Positions 37,738 to 50,516 of a stretch of 64,000 bases of DNA are shown here, one piece after another. Below the pieces are notes generated by a model. That model was not told where the DNA came from. It ran no database searches and worked only from the letters and a program-made list of their open reading frames with translations. Numbering within the stretch: the first letter of the stretch is position 1; every line of letters begins with the position of its first letter. The translations under genes were made by a program, and so were the position numbers. The DNA comes from Absidia repens (lineage: Eukaryota > Mucoromycota > Mucoromycetes > Mucorales > Cunninghamellaceae), in NCBI GenBank assembly GCA_002105175.1, contig MCGE01000008.1, positions 62,001 through 126,000 on the forward strand. Direction: 5' to 3'.

Positions 37738-39312
37738 ATGTCTCACGCAACTCTGCTACTAGTTTTGGTGATACTAGTTAGTAGCGTAGTCAGTCAACAA
37801 CAACAACAACAACCAGATGATACGCCCGACATTTGTCTTTCATTACGAGACTCATCCGCTTGCCCAGCCTTCCATCAGTTTTATGTATCAACAGGCGTCG
37901 TGGACCGATTTCCATTTTTACCCAGCAACATCACCACTGTACAGCAACTGGATGCCAGTCTTTTGCGCTACGTTAATTCCACTAGTGATTATCTTCTTCC
38001 ACTGGGATGCCTCAGTACCAATTACAACCCAACGACTCCTTACGCACGTTATGCGCTTACCAAGATGTGCGCTCGGTTAATTCAAGACGCCGAAGATTCT
38101 TTACCTTGCAACACTGAACATAATGTCGTACCTCCACCTCTCTGTCAAGCCACCTGTATGGATTGGGTCAACAGCGTCACCGTCATTACCTCTCAACCAC
38201 GGGTATGTAGTGATAACTCTCAACGGACAGCAGCCTTAGCGAATTATACCACCCAATGTCTCTCGTGGCAAGGCTACAATGCGAGTACGGATGATAATTG
38301 TATATCTGGTTTCGCAAATGAGCCTGATAACTGTGGTAAGATGGAGAAACAAGCATGGTTTATGTACATGTGATGGTGTTACCTGACTGAATTTTTTTTC
38401 TGTGTTTGTTTTTGTTTTGTTTGAATAGGATTCCGCGATGATATCACTCGAGCATGTCAATTCTGTCAAAACACAACAAGCGCCGCTTCCTCCAATTGCT
38501 GTCAACTGGTAACCTGTGGTCATGGATTAGGTATAGCTAGTATAATTGGGATTGCCTTTGGAACACTTATGGCAATGGTGCTATTAATCGCAATTACTTA
38601 TTGGTTATATACAAAATATCGCAAATCTCGGATCAGATCTTCTTCTTCGCCTTCTTCCACATCCTTATCTTCCAACAAAAACAACCATTATTCGACCACT
38701 TCTTCATATTTCTCGGATTCCAAAACTGCCCTTCATGATCATCATCATCATCATCATCACCATCACTCATCAATACAATGGTCGCCTGATAGCCTGGCCA
38801 TCACACCGCCATTGACAAATAATGAAAACTCTATCTCAATGCCATCACCTGTATCTTTATCCGATAACAGCAACAACGACAATAGCAACCATCACTCTCA
38901 ACAACAACAACAACGACAGCAGCAGCAGCAAGAGGATTATTATGCTGTGGTACATGCTTATCCACCTCAAATGGAAGATGAACTAGCACTAGGTGTAGGG
39001 GATGTGATCATGCTCGCGCTGCCATTTGACGATGGTTGGGCTCTTGGTGTCAATCTGTCTACTGGATTGAAAGGTGCCTTTCCTCTTGTCTGTGTGTCTC
39101 CCACCACTCTCTCTTTTATGGAACAATGGCAATCCAGATCATCAAAGCTCACCCTTCCGTCCACCAACACCATTGATACCACCATCACAGCTGCAGACGT
39201 CTCCTCCTCTTCCATCCCAAAACGAATGGCTTCCAAATCTTCCAAATCAACTTCTTCTTCTGATTTTATATCCCTTTTCTGGACAGTCATCACACATCTT
39301 CCCCTTAGTTAG
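37738..39312 (+). CDS. single-pass membrane protein: Cys-rich ectodomain, TM, cytosolic SH3
   Basis: Exons 37738-38335 and 38429-39312 give 493 aa. Signal peptide 1-19 (ATLLLVLVILVSSVVS), a QQQQQQ stretch, then a Cys-rich ectodomain to ~232 with several N-glycosylation sites (NITT, NSTS, NYTT, NAST) and a CQFCQ..CC...C cluster. TM about 234-260 (GIASIIGIAFGTLMAMVLLIAITYWL), then basic KYRKSRIR. A low-complexity cytosolic part has a run of ~10 His and a Gln/Arg run. SH3 domain about 370-425 (YYAVVHAYPPQMEDELALGV, DDGWALGVN, GAFPLVCV). The layout suggests a surface sensor or scaffold like Fus1/Sho1-type proteins in principle, but it is not a clear orthologue. AATAAA at 39365-39370. Confidence 0.85.
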
Positions 39313-39937
39313 CTTTATAGTTTATGTATTCAACCCTTCACTTTATTACTATTTTTTTTTTTTTAATAAACGTATCAAATCACCAACCATCTTTAATTTA
39401 TTATCAATGATGCAAAATGGTATTTATTTGGCCAATTACAGTATGATTGTTGTTTTTTCAAGAGCTTCTTTCTCATAATAGCCTCAGTTCAGCTTTTTTA
39501 ATTTTCTGCCCCTTCCATTACCACTTGTCTCCTTTACATATTTCAGTTATATCACATATAAAAAAAAAAAAGACATTTGTATTCTATTATATCACTTATC
39601 ATATATTACACAGTGGATAGACTTGATGATTCCCCAGAATCCATATGCTATTTGGGTGACGCACTAGTAATATGGACTCTGACTCTAGTTGGGAGGTCTC
39701 ATTCTATATATAACTAACTACATGGTATTTTGAACAAAGACGACCAGGCCGCTTTCTGACTTTGAATTTGCATGAATGGACTCCAATGCACTTGTGGCTT
39801 CGCTTTCAGATTGGCGTTGGCGGCCTTTATTAATTTTTTTATTATTTTTCACTTGGAGTGTGTGTTTTTTTTGTTTTTTTTTTAGCCTCCAGTTCTTTAT
39901 CTTTTTTTTTTTTTTTTATTTTATTTTTTTGGTTAAA
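39313..39937. other. intergenic, TRM8 upstream
   Basis: AT-rich. T-runs at 39865-39935 immediately precede the TRM8 start. The frame at 39776-40018 overlaps the TRM8 leader and is not called. Confidence 0.4.
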
Positions 39938-41044
<1,107 letters not shown>

Positions 41045-43020
41045 TTATCCCCTCCCTCATTCGCATCCTCTTTAATTGCATGTATTTGTTATCATTATTA
41101 ATCAATAAACAAACCTTTTTTTTTAAGAAAAAATATTCTGTTTTTATTTTATTCAATGTGTCATTGTGTATCATATGGGATCTAAGTGTTGTATTCGGGA
41201 TGAATGATATATGATTTGTATCTAGTATATAAGGAGTAAGGGAAAGTTGATTAGGAGGCCGGGCTGGAACGGCATTTATTCACAATGCCTAGTTTTATTG
41301 TAGGAAGAAAATATTGTCATTTGAAGGAATCATAGGTAGTTGACGATCAGTCTGTGGTATTACGTTGTCTCAAGTTTTCAAAGAAAGACATAAAAACAGA
41401 CTCACTTCCTTGCTTGAAACAAATCATCGATCATCATCAGTGAATCATTTACTTCAGTTTTTTTTTTTTTTTACTTGGCTTGTCATATCTTTTATTGTCA
41501 TTTCGAAGAATCACTCTCAAAAACTCGTCATAGCTACATCGATAAGACAATATGTTGGACGAAAATAACTGCGATATCTTTGAAAAATAAAGCCACAATG
41601 TAGCTTGGTGAACTAAATCATAGCCATGAGCCATAACAGTTGCGCAAGGGATCAAATTGGTACTGTATAATAACTCTTTAGATCTCTTTCTCTAGTCCCT
41701 CCGCACACACACACACACACAAACACACCGCACAGTTCACCCGCCGATATAAAGCTGAGTGCTGAACTTTTAAAAGTAGGATATACTGATGGCACAGTTT
41801 AGGTTGAATAATATGAATACTGTAGAAGGAACTAATAAAAGAGTTGGATCATGGTCAACACTAAACTAAAAAAGCGTTTGTACTAAGGGACCTAATATCA
41901 TATAAGAAAGACTAACGCGACAGTAATTGTGGAGAAAAGGAGGTGGGGGGAAGAGAAAAGAAAGAGAGAGAGGGGGATACAATAAAAATAGACAATAGCT
42001 AACCTCAAGACAGCTACCGGATAGTAATAGCACCAACATTAGTAATATCCTAATTATATCAATCCTAATGGAGGCTATAATATTTTTTACGGGAGACTAC
42101 TCTAGTTGTATGTCATAGGGGGATATTAAAAGAAGCCTTAAGCAGTCATACAGGTGAGCTGAGAAGACAGGACTCCAGCTTTTCTCATATTCGATGGGTT
42201 AGATGACGGTTAATAAAAATGTTATACTTTATTGAAGCATATTGGATAAATAATAAACTAATGGGGTTCATTGCAAAAGGGAATCTATTGCTTGCAGAAT
42301 GAATAGGACTAGTGAGATCTGAAGGTCACTTGACATTAAATTAAAAGAGACAATAACGAAACAATACAGAGGAATAGAGAAATAAACAGGGTCATGGTAA
42401 AATAAAGGGGAGGGGGACTTTAAATTTTCAAACAGTGTAAGTTATTAAGAGAGACTTTCCTTGCAACAAGTAAAAGGATCTCATGTACAAAACATGAAAC
42501 AAACTGACGGGGCATTTTTCATTGAAACAAGCAAAAAACGACATCTATTATATGTATATTTAATCAGATATATATTTATTCGGATGTAGATAAAAACTGT
42601 GGACAAACTAATACCATACTAAGCTAATGGAGGCTCCAAAAAGCCAACTAATGGTGGTTCTAAATCCTGAATCCAAAATGAAAGGGTTTCCCCATGCATC
42701 TTGTAATCCCTGAGCTGAAACTCCTTCTAAACTAGTTCTGACACTAATCTAAGCCCAATATAGCCCCATAGAAGTTGAATGGTGAAGAAAAAATGAAGGA
42801 TAAAAATTCAATTGAGAGAAAAAGAGAGAAAGAGAAAGGGCGAGGAAAAAAAAAAAAATGGGAGGGGCTAAAAATTGAAAATCACATGAACGGGATTTGA
42901 AATAAAAATAAAAATAATTCTTTATTTCAAATATCTATATATGACTAGCGTTCAACGAGATGACATTTCATTGTTTAGTGATAGATATTTTTGAGAGTCA
43001 ATTTTATATTCCTAATTGGT
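41045..43020. other. 2-kb convergent intergenic region with repeat A
   Basis: Between the convergent TRM8 and double-psi-beta-barrel genes. 41340-41660 has short frames with no recognisable family. A (CA)n run lies at 41704-41723. 41770-42910 is a long copy of dispersed repeat A. Confidence 0.45.
41770..42910 (+). repeat. dispersed repeat family A, longest copy
   Basis: Carries the full module set: AACACTAAACTAAAAAAGCG, TCGATGGGTTAGATGACGGTTAAT, TTTATTGAAGCATATTGG, GGATCTCATGTACAAAACAT, CATTTTTCATTGAAACAAG, TTTATTCGGATGTAGATA, AAAATGAAAGGGTTTCCCCA, CTGAAACTCCTTCTAAACTA, an A/G-rich tail, and CGGGATTTGAAA near 42900. Confidence 0.8.
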
Positions 43021-44243
43021 TCACAAAAACTTCCATTTCACCTTCAGAACACCAGTATCGAATTTACCAAGCTTGGCAAAGGCACTATAAACAAAAAATA
43101 AAATATATATGTATCAGTTTGTTTTGTTTTGTTTTGTTTTTTTAACGATGAGAATGAGGCCCGGTCAATACTTACGCTGGAGAAAGATCAATGTGGCTAG
43201 CTTCACAAGGGGGACAAGCGTCACGCACAGTGACAGTGATATCGTTTCCTTTAGGACCTTGGATTAAGATCTTTTTACCGCAAAGTTTGCTTTCTTCATC
43301 CATATCTCCATAAAGGTCTTCTCCCTATCGTATAGAAAACGAAAAAAAAAAAATTAAAAAACTAGAATTTAGAAAAAGGCTATCAGTATTCTATTTTGAT
43401 ACGTACCAAGGCGGCAATAAGGTCATTATCGTCATTCCATTCACCACAGGCACCTTGATTAGGGGTGAAGAAAGTGACAGTGCCACTATCATAGTCCCAG
43501 TTGCCATCGTTATCATCTTCATCATCATCATCGTCGTCGTCGTCGTCATCACTGTCATGAGTGGGCTTGGCGGACTTGGTGGTAGTAGTGGTAGTGGGCT
43601 TTTCACGGGTGGTGGTGGTAGTGGTAGTGGTAGTGGTAGTGGTTTCCTTTTCTTTTTCAGTAGTGGTAGTCGTGGAGTGAGTAGAATGAGTAGTGTGAGT
43701 GGAATGAGTGGTGGAGGAAGTAGTGGAAGGAGAAGTAGTGGTGGACGTATGCTTTACTTTCTTAGTGGTGGCGGTAGTAGGAATAGCCTTAGAAGATTTG
43801 GAAGCACTCTTGCTGGGTTTTTGTTGACCTTTGAATTGGCGGCGTTCACAGTCAATAACCATATCCTTTTTCAAAGGCAAGACCAATTTGGTAGTTTCTG
43901 ATTTTTCGATAGAAGGCACAGAATAGTCAGGTACATTGATTTGGCAATCATTCCCATGATGAGTCACGTTTTGGGCATCCTTGACATGAACGGTGTCTTT
44001 GGTGAAAACATGGATAACACTGCCACCGAGGACTGTTTGGGCAATATCACGTTTCTTTTGACAGCGAGTGGACTGAGTGGTGGTGCCTTGGATGGTGATA
44101 TGAGTGCCGTTGGAGGACAATTTGCCTCGATTGAAACTCAAGCTACAGGACACATCGTGCGAGGGTTTGGGGTGATGACAGGCTTGGGTCACGCTGCTGG
44201 CCAGAGCCAAAAGATAAAGTGTCGTCGTGAGTTTTAATTGCAT
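43021..44243 (-). CDS. secreted double-psi beta-barrel (RlpA/expansin-like) protein with Ser/Thr-rich linker
   Basis: Exons 43407-44243, 43176-43324 and 43021-43084 give 349 aa. Signal peptide about 1-21 (MQLKLTTTLYLLALASSVTQA). An N-terminal ~130-residue domain contains several Cys. A Lys/Ser/Thr-rich linker follows with long T runs and an acidic run of Asp (about 228-247). The C-terminal ~95 residues form the barrel: GTVTFFTPNQGACGEWNDDN, LCGKKILIQ, VTVRDACPPCEASHIDLSPAAF and GVLKVKWKF. This is the pattern of fungal RlpA-like double-psi beta-barrel secreted proteins (cell-wall associated; often without proven enzyme activity). A TATA-like TTATAAG lies about 90 bases upstream, at ~44332-44338. 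The Thr-rich linker is probably O-mannosylated. Confidence 0.85.
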
Positions 44244-45109
44244 TGTGCCAGCAATACAACAATAAAGATTGGAAGGGGTGGGGGAAAAAAAAGTGGTTGG
44301 AAAAAAAACATTTGGTAGAAGTCGGCTCTTCTTATAAATGATTGTTCTTTTTTTCTGTTGCCGTCAAATTGTTGTACAAGACTAAATGAAAAAAAAAATT
44401 GGTCAGGGCCCAATGAAGTTATCGACTCCCCAAAGGTACATTCCCAAATTGGCAACTCCGACTTCTTATTTTTCCTGCGATCCGATAGTCAGTCCTTCGA
44501 CTAGAAAGTAAGGAATAGCAAGTTTGATTATTAACGCTGGGTGGACAATTATTGCAGTGTCAGTAAGTATAAAACACAATATGTCATTTATTTTATTTAT
44601 TTTGAAAGAAAATAATAAGGTAAAAAAGGGATAAAAAAATAAAAAATAAAGAGTTTGACGGGCTTCAACTTTATCCAGGGTATCAGAAATTTAAGATCAC
44701 AATGGACGGAAATTGTGGATACTTCCACCAAGTTGATTATACCATATCGTGTACCTAATGTAACACGAACTGTAAGTGACACCTCAGCTACCACTCGTTT
44801 TCTGCGACTACTTTTTTTACTATAAAAGTGGACCAAGTCTGGAACCGTCTTCCTTTCCTATCATTTGTTTTTATATCAATAAATTAATATGCTGGACATT
44901 GGTTTTTCGGAAGAAAATCTCAAAGATAAAGATCTAGTACCTTTCCTTTGTAGATGAAATTGTTGAATTTTGCCATTGCATCTTTTTGCGGTCTAAAACA
45001 TGGGATGCAAATTTTGCCCTTGACTCCTTTATCATCAATTTTATTAAAAAAACCAATTTCATTAAATGTCCGCTGAATTACTTGCCTTCCTGTTCTGGAG
45101 AAACCAATG
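44244..45109. other. intergenic plus remnant open frame
   Basis: 44244-44560 is the promoter side of the barrel-protein gene. 44920-45109 on the minus strand is an open segment (GFSRTGRQVIQRTFNEIGF, then KGKICIPCFRPQKDAMAKF) that looks coding. It is cut by the inverted-repeat element at 45112 and is open again on the other side (46932-~47010). Its origin is unknown; it may be an older mobile element or a pseudogene. Confidence 0.4.
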
Positions 45110-45252
45110 TACAGTGTTTCCAGGATTACTTGTCGCACATTTTGAAATCGATGGCGGACCTGAAGAAAACAGATGTCGGTTTTTGAAAAAAAAGGATGTT
45201 GGGTTTTTTTAATCATCCTGTCGACTTCTTGGTTTTGTCTTGTCAGTTTTTT

Positions 45253-45392
45253 GTGGTCACTACTGTGATCACTACCGTGGTCATTCACCGTGGTCATCAC
45301 CGTGGTCATCACCGTGGTCATCACCATGGCCATCACCATGGTCATCACCGTGGTCATCACCGTGGTCATCACCGTGGTCATCACCGTGGTCA
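45253..45392 (+). repeat. 12-bp minisatellite (ATCACCGTGGTC)n
   Basis: About 11 copies of the 12-bp unit, with variants (CATGGTC, CATGGCC), inside the left arm of the inverted-repeat element. The right arm has no expansion at the corresponding place (~46770-46790). Confidence 0.9.
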
Positions 45393-45468
45393 CATCAACG
45401 TTGTAATAAACTGCGACCGCTTGCTTCAAAAAAAAAACCTTTTACCCTTTTTTTATTGCTTTTACAAA

Positions 45469-45699
45469 ATGGCGGCCATCAGCCGTGAACAAGCACTATG
45501 CATATGCTTTTTATACGAATATAATGATCAAAATGTGAAAAAGTCGGAAAAGGAACTCAAAGACATGGGTGGCAAGTTTGACGTTTGCTATTTGACCGAT
45601 CCAACGATTCCTGTGTTTGCACATAAGGAACAAATTTACACTGAACATCCTCAATTCCGGAAATATAAGCCAATGCCAACAAGTAAAGTAAGACATTAA
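45469..45699 (+). CDS. small hypothetical protein in left arm of element
   Basis: ATG at 45469 in ACAAAATGGCGGCC gives MAAISREQALCICFLYEY and, further on, KKSEKELKDMGGKFDVCYL and DPTIPVF, about 76 aa. The same segment is present inverted at 46510-46665 with changes, so it belongs to the mobile element, not to a host gene. No family is recognised. The longer upstream frame (from 45196) only translates the minisatellite and is discarded. Confidence 0.35.
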   Translation: MAAISREQALCICFLYEYNDQNVKKSEKELKDMGGKFDVCYLTDPTIPVFAHKEQIYTEHPQFRKYKPMPTSKVRH

Positions 45700-46931
45700 T
45701 CGAAGGTTCTCCGCAACTTTGTGGATGAGCTACTTAGAGTATGAGTCTACTTCTCAGACCAATAGTGATTATATATATAACAATTTTGATATGCATCTGT
45801 GATAAATAAAGCACCCACACCTAACTAATAAAGTTTATTTCGATCCTTGTTCTGTACCTGTTCTACAATCAAATTTACTAGCAACATTGTTGTTTGTAAT
45901 GACTTTTTCACTATCTAAAATACTGACTTCATGAGTATATGGTAATCTATCTACCAGTGTTTTTTTTATATTTCGATGGTTGGAAAGAAATTGTTGCAGA
46001 TCGTCCACGTTGGTTGTAAGACCGGCATAGCCAAGACACACCACAAAGATTTGCGTCCTCGAAGTATTCCAATATTCAATCAGCTTCTGTGTGGTTCCAT
46101 CAGTTCCTTCAAGTGCTGTGAGACGTATGGTATTTGAGCTTTAATATATGTTCTTATTGTCTTCTTCTTTCTTCTTCACAATATATTCAATCAACGATTC
46201 TGTTCGTGTCCGTGCTGTTTTGAATATATGTAGTATAAAAAGGGGAGGCAGTCTTGTAGTTGAAAGAGTTATATAAAAAAATAAAGAAGTATTTTATTTT
46301 ATTTTTGAATATCATCATTTAAATCTAATCTACTTTCGAGTCTATACTACCCAATCACACTAGATATACATTTCCTTCCCCTTCCCCTTTTCTAGTTTAT
46401 TTTCATTTTTCTCTCACCTTTTATTTTTTTTATTTTTACTTCCCCTCATTTTTTTTATTTCCGCTCACCCCCCTTTATTTTTAATTTTATCCACTTTTTT
46501 TATTTAGCACAGGAATCGTTGGATCGGTCAAATAGCAAACGTCAAACTTGCCACCCATATCTTCGAGTTCCTTTTCCGCCTTTTCCACATTTTAATCATT
46601 ATATTCGTATAAAAAGCATATGCATAGTGCTTGTTCATGTCTGATGGTCGTCATTTTGTAAAAGCAATAAAAAAAAAGGTAAAAGGTTTTTTTTTATTTC
46701 TGAAGCAAGTGTGTTATAAAGGTTGTGTGGGATAAAGAATATATATGTGACAACAATCGGTCGGAGTTTATTACCACAATAGTAACCACAAAAAACTGAC
46801 AAGCCAAAACCAAAAAGGTGACAGGGTGATTAAAAAAACCCGACATCCTTTTTTTCAAAAACCGACATCTGTTTTCTTCAGGTCCGCCATCGATTTCAAA
46901 ATGTGCGACAAGTAATCCCGGAAACACTGTA

Positions 46932-47379
46932 TTTATTTTCAGAGCAAAGGCGTATTTCGTGTGTCATACAACATTGTCGGATTTGGGATCCATTTAAGAA
47001 AAAGAGAGAGATGATGAAGCATGCTCTTTTTTTTTTTTTTGAGGCCCCATGGCATCAAAAGACTATGTGGGATGTTATAATGAATAAAGTTTGGGCGAAC
47101 CCGTCCCCAACCATCAGCCAGCACATAAATGAACTTTTGTGGAAGCGAAACAGCATAAATTCAATCCTGCATCAACACTTGAACAGAATACAAAACATAG
47201 TATGATTAAACGAAATTTGCATGGTATGATAAAAAAAAAATGAGCGATTTATTAAGGACAAAACAAAAAGAATAAAAATGCTAATAAAGTACATAATAGA
47301 ATTGAGTTCAAAGTGGGAAAGGGGGGGGGAAATAAGAGGAGAACTAGTGTGTGCATGTACAGAAGATGGAAAACACTAT
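46932..47379. other. right flank of the element and 3' region of PDK
   Basis: 46932-47200 is moderately coding-like on the plus strand (..MWDVIMNKVWANPSPTISQ..) but has no recognisable family. It is part of the sequence disrupted by the element. The rest is AT-rich 3' region. Confidence 0.35.
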
Positions 47380-49108
47380 TTACATGAGAGGTTCATCGCT
47401 GTTGGACAATCGGTTCAAGTGAAGATAAACATCGGTACCATATCCTTCCATAGATATCAATTTCAGATCACCACCAAAATAACGAGCATACTAAAGTAAT
47501 TTTTTTTTTTAAAAAAAAAAAAAAAAGGAGGAATTCAGCTTTGGTGTCTCATAATTTTTTCATTTCCTTTCCATTCCCTTACCAGTCTTGAGAGAGGTAG
47601 ACCATAACCAAAGCCGGCCATCGGTGCTTTGAAGTCGGATTGACTAAATTCAGGTTCTAATTCTTGGGCTTGAGCCGTGGTATACTAAAAGAAGAAGAAA
47701 AAAAGAGAGAGACAGAATGATGTGATTAGGCAAAAGAGATAGCGATATACAATGATTTGGGTTTACCATATATGTCCACACCAGAGGAATGCCTGAACGA
47801 GGAATGCCACCGCCTTCATCGGAGATCTTGATGGTAATGTCTTCGCGACCATAGGCAATGACAACCTTGATAGCAGGGAAATCATCTTCATAATCAGGTC
47901 CAAAGCGTTCAACGACGGCACGCAGCGAATTTTTGAGCAGTTCAAATAACATGTGATTGAGATGAGATGGCACATACATGAATTCGATATCAGCGGGACA
48001 AAACATTTGGACATCCGGGGCCTTGAATAAACCATAATGTTCTTCACAAATAAACCGGGCATTGGCAATAGCATCCAGAGCGATTTCCTTGATGTTGGTC
48101 CGAGTACATATTACACCAACATAGTCTTTGCCTTGTGACGGACCACGATAGAGTGTTGAATGTTGACCTATAAGCATACGAATACCGATTCGTGACATGT
48201 AGAAGCGATCAAGAAATTGCTGGATTTCGGTGTCAATAACATTGCTGTTCAATCGTTCCTTGTATTCCAAAATCCCTTGAGCTACTGTGGTTACCACTGG
48301 ATCATGGCGTCGTTTAATAGCTTCGATCGTCTTTGTGAATGATTGGTTGTATTCGGTAATTTCAGGTGGACATCGGAATGTTTCGAGGTTGGTATAATAG
48401 CGATGACCAATAGGAACCGAAGGGTGCATGGGGCCAGTGGTGGATGCTGCTGTTGCTGATGACGATGATGATGGTGGTGGTGATGGTGGCTTGATGATAT
48501 TCCGAAGGGACGGGTTGGGAACACTTGCCGGTAATGCAAAAGTCTCGGATGTTTTAGATGCTGTCTTGAGTTGTTCTTTGACTGTAGAGTCAATCATCGG
48601 TGGCCTAAGTTCGATCAAATCCTATCAATAGAAAAGGTTCAGTTTATCTTGCCTATTATACATACAATCTCTCCATATATATTCCCTTTATATTCTTACC
48701 TGAAAAGATTGAGCATACCAATTCTTGACTTTAATGATGGACGGCATATCACTGAGATTCCTTGGTAGTTCTTCTAATTCCTTGACGCGATGAGCTAGTC
48801 GAATGGGCAATTCCTCTATCATACAGAAGTTCACATGGTTAGAGAGAGAGACTACCGTGATCTCCTGTTATATTCCCTTACCATGTAAGAATTGACTTGC
48901 TTTGAATAAAGTTCCTTGTGATGGTTTTTGCCCTACATACCCCACCATGAAGATTAGCATATCAGATGACATAATAATAGATCGGCCGTTTCTGCTGCGT
49001 CAACTTACCGAACATCACCATTTGTTTTAAAGAAACGCCAGTTTGCGGAAATCTTGCAAAGTGTTTAATTTTTTCATACAATCGTGGTGTCATTTGGAAA
49101 GGAGGCAT
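47380..49108 (-). CDS. pyruvate dehydrogenase kinase, mitochondrial
   Basis: Exons 49009-49108, 48882-48932, 48700-48815, 47767-48621, 47583-47684 and 47380-47490 give 444 aa. GHKL-type mitochondrial kinase: LYEKIKHFARFPQTGVSLKQMVMFG, LPIRLAHRVKELEELP, RHDPVVTTVAQGILEYKE, FLDRFYMSRIGIRMLIGQH, the N-box ELLKNSLRAVVER, the G1 box SDEGGGIPRSG, and the G2 box [22 protein letters not shown]. It phosphorylates and inactivates the pyruvate dehydrogenase E1-alpha subunit; BCKDH kinase is the alternative, less like it. It is longer than usual because ~70 residues of Ser/Pro/Ala-rich sequence (about 100-165) interrupt the N-terminal helical domain. The C-terminal DW-type motif is not seen. Confidence 0.92.
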
Positions 49109-49910
49109 GATGTCTGACGAAGATTTCAATAAAAAGTAATGTAATACAGAAATAGATAAAAATAAGGAGAGATGGGAGTAATAAGGTAAAATAAAAAAGA
49201 GTGATATTCCACTAAATAAGAGTGAGTAGTAATAAAAAGAGAGAGAGATATATGTGGGGAAAGTTAAAAAAAAAAAAAAAAAAAAAGTAAAAGGGGCGAA
49301 ATTTTTCGACCATGATTTTTTTTTGTCATCTCGGCACAGGTCGTGAGAGTGGCGGGCCAACCACCAATGAACAAAAAGTCTGATGCCGGCATTTCAATTG
49401 TGGGGTTGCTTTCCCGTTTCCACGTGAATCTTTGGGCGGTATTTTTTTTTTGTGAACAATGATGTTTGAGGGAGATCAAAATAAGTTCGCACTAAAATAG
49501 CTTACATCCAACACCACCTGATATCACACAAAAGTATCTCTTCATGCTGAGATTGATTGGTTCATACAACAGTGATATAATAAAGACAAGTAAAAAGTAA
49601 AATGGGGAATATAAGGAATAATTTAGGGCCTTCAAAAATATAAATTTTGGAAAAAAAAATTAGTTTCGTTTAAATTTTCAGTTCCATCGTCCAAGTTCTT
49701 ATGCAAAATATAATGCTTCCAGAAAAAACACGAATGGGTTAGGCATTTCAGTGCACATCTGATCATGTGTCCCATTTGTCTGTATTTTTTTTTTAAATTT
49801 CTTGAACAAACGATCCAGTGATATTTATATGTCTTATGTTTTTCATTATTTTCGTCTCTTAGGCCTACCTTCTTGCCAATTCTCTGTCCACAGATTGTTT
49901 TATCAAGATG

Positions 49911-50516
49911 CCGCGCTTTTCGATTAGTATTTTACCGATACGCTTCAATAAGCTATATCGCTTAATTAACTGTCCTCCAACCCATAGAATAATGTGCAAT
50001 ACCACCACTCTACACCCTTATTTTATACGCCCATCATCGCAATTTTTTAAACTCAATCTAGAAATGACTCCTACCCCGCTTTTTTTACTCCTAGCAGATG
50101 GAGCGCGATGCACCACAGCTAGGCCACAAGGGGCTGCTCATCGAAGTGTGAAATGGCAGAGCGACAATATCACACTCATTTTGTTTTTGTTTTTTGCGCA
50201 CACAAGAAAGCGATCGATCGAACGTTGAGCATGGTAAGGTACCAAAAACTCCCATCGACTAAAGTACAAAACGATGGACACATTGATCATATCCCATTAA
50301 TTTACACACCTCAATCACAATAACTATTACAATAGAAAGGCCAATTTTATTTGAATGATTACGATAGATATTAAAGTATGAGCGCGAGGATCATTGTAAA
50401 TGCTGACAAACAGCCACAGTGGTGGTATTGCACACTATTCTATGGGTTGGAGGACAGTTAATTAAGCGATATAGCTTATTGAAGCGTATCGGTAAAATAC
50501 TAATCGAAAAGCGCGG
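49911..50516. repeat. 99-bp inverted repeat pair with 408-bp spacer
   Basis: 49911-50009 (CCGCGCTTTTCGATTAGTAT ... ACCACCACT) is the reverse complement of 50418-50516 with one mismatch that I can find. The right arm is the first module of the forward repeat A copy, so the left arm is an inverted extra copy of that module. Near identity implies a recent event. Confidence 0.85.

Larger units (their letters stand above)
45112..46929. mobile_element. 1.8-kb inverted-repeat transposon-like element with TA target duplication
   Basis: Starts CAGTGTTTCCAGGATTACTT and ends in its inverse AAGTAATCCCGGAAACACTG, flanked by TA at 45110-45111 and 46930-46931. That is the pattern of Tc1/mariner-type (IS630) insertion. 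The terminal inverted repeats are very long. The left arm (45112 to ~45613) matches the inverse of ~46510-46929 except for a 12-bp minisatellite present only on the left and some indels. Each arm includes the start of the same small reading frame (MAAISREQALCICFLYEY..). The central ~0.9 kb has no recognisable transposase, so the copy is probably non-autonomous. Confidence 0.75.

Noticed and set aside
43455..43901. Gly/Ser-rich plus-strand frame
   Set aside because: Antisense shadow of the Thr/Asp-rich region of the double-psi-beta-barrel gene.
45196..45468. Frame with HRGHHRGHH repeats
   Set aside because: Product of the 12-bp minisatellite read in frame; no independent start context.
49908..50228. 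106-aa frame beginning MPRFSIS
   Set aside because: Made of the 99-bp inverted repeat and the AAGGGGCTGC repeat.
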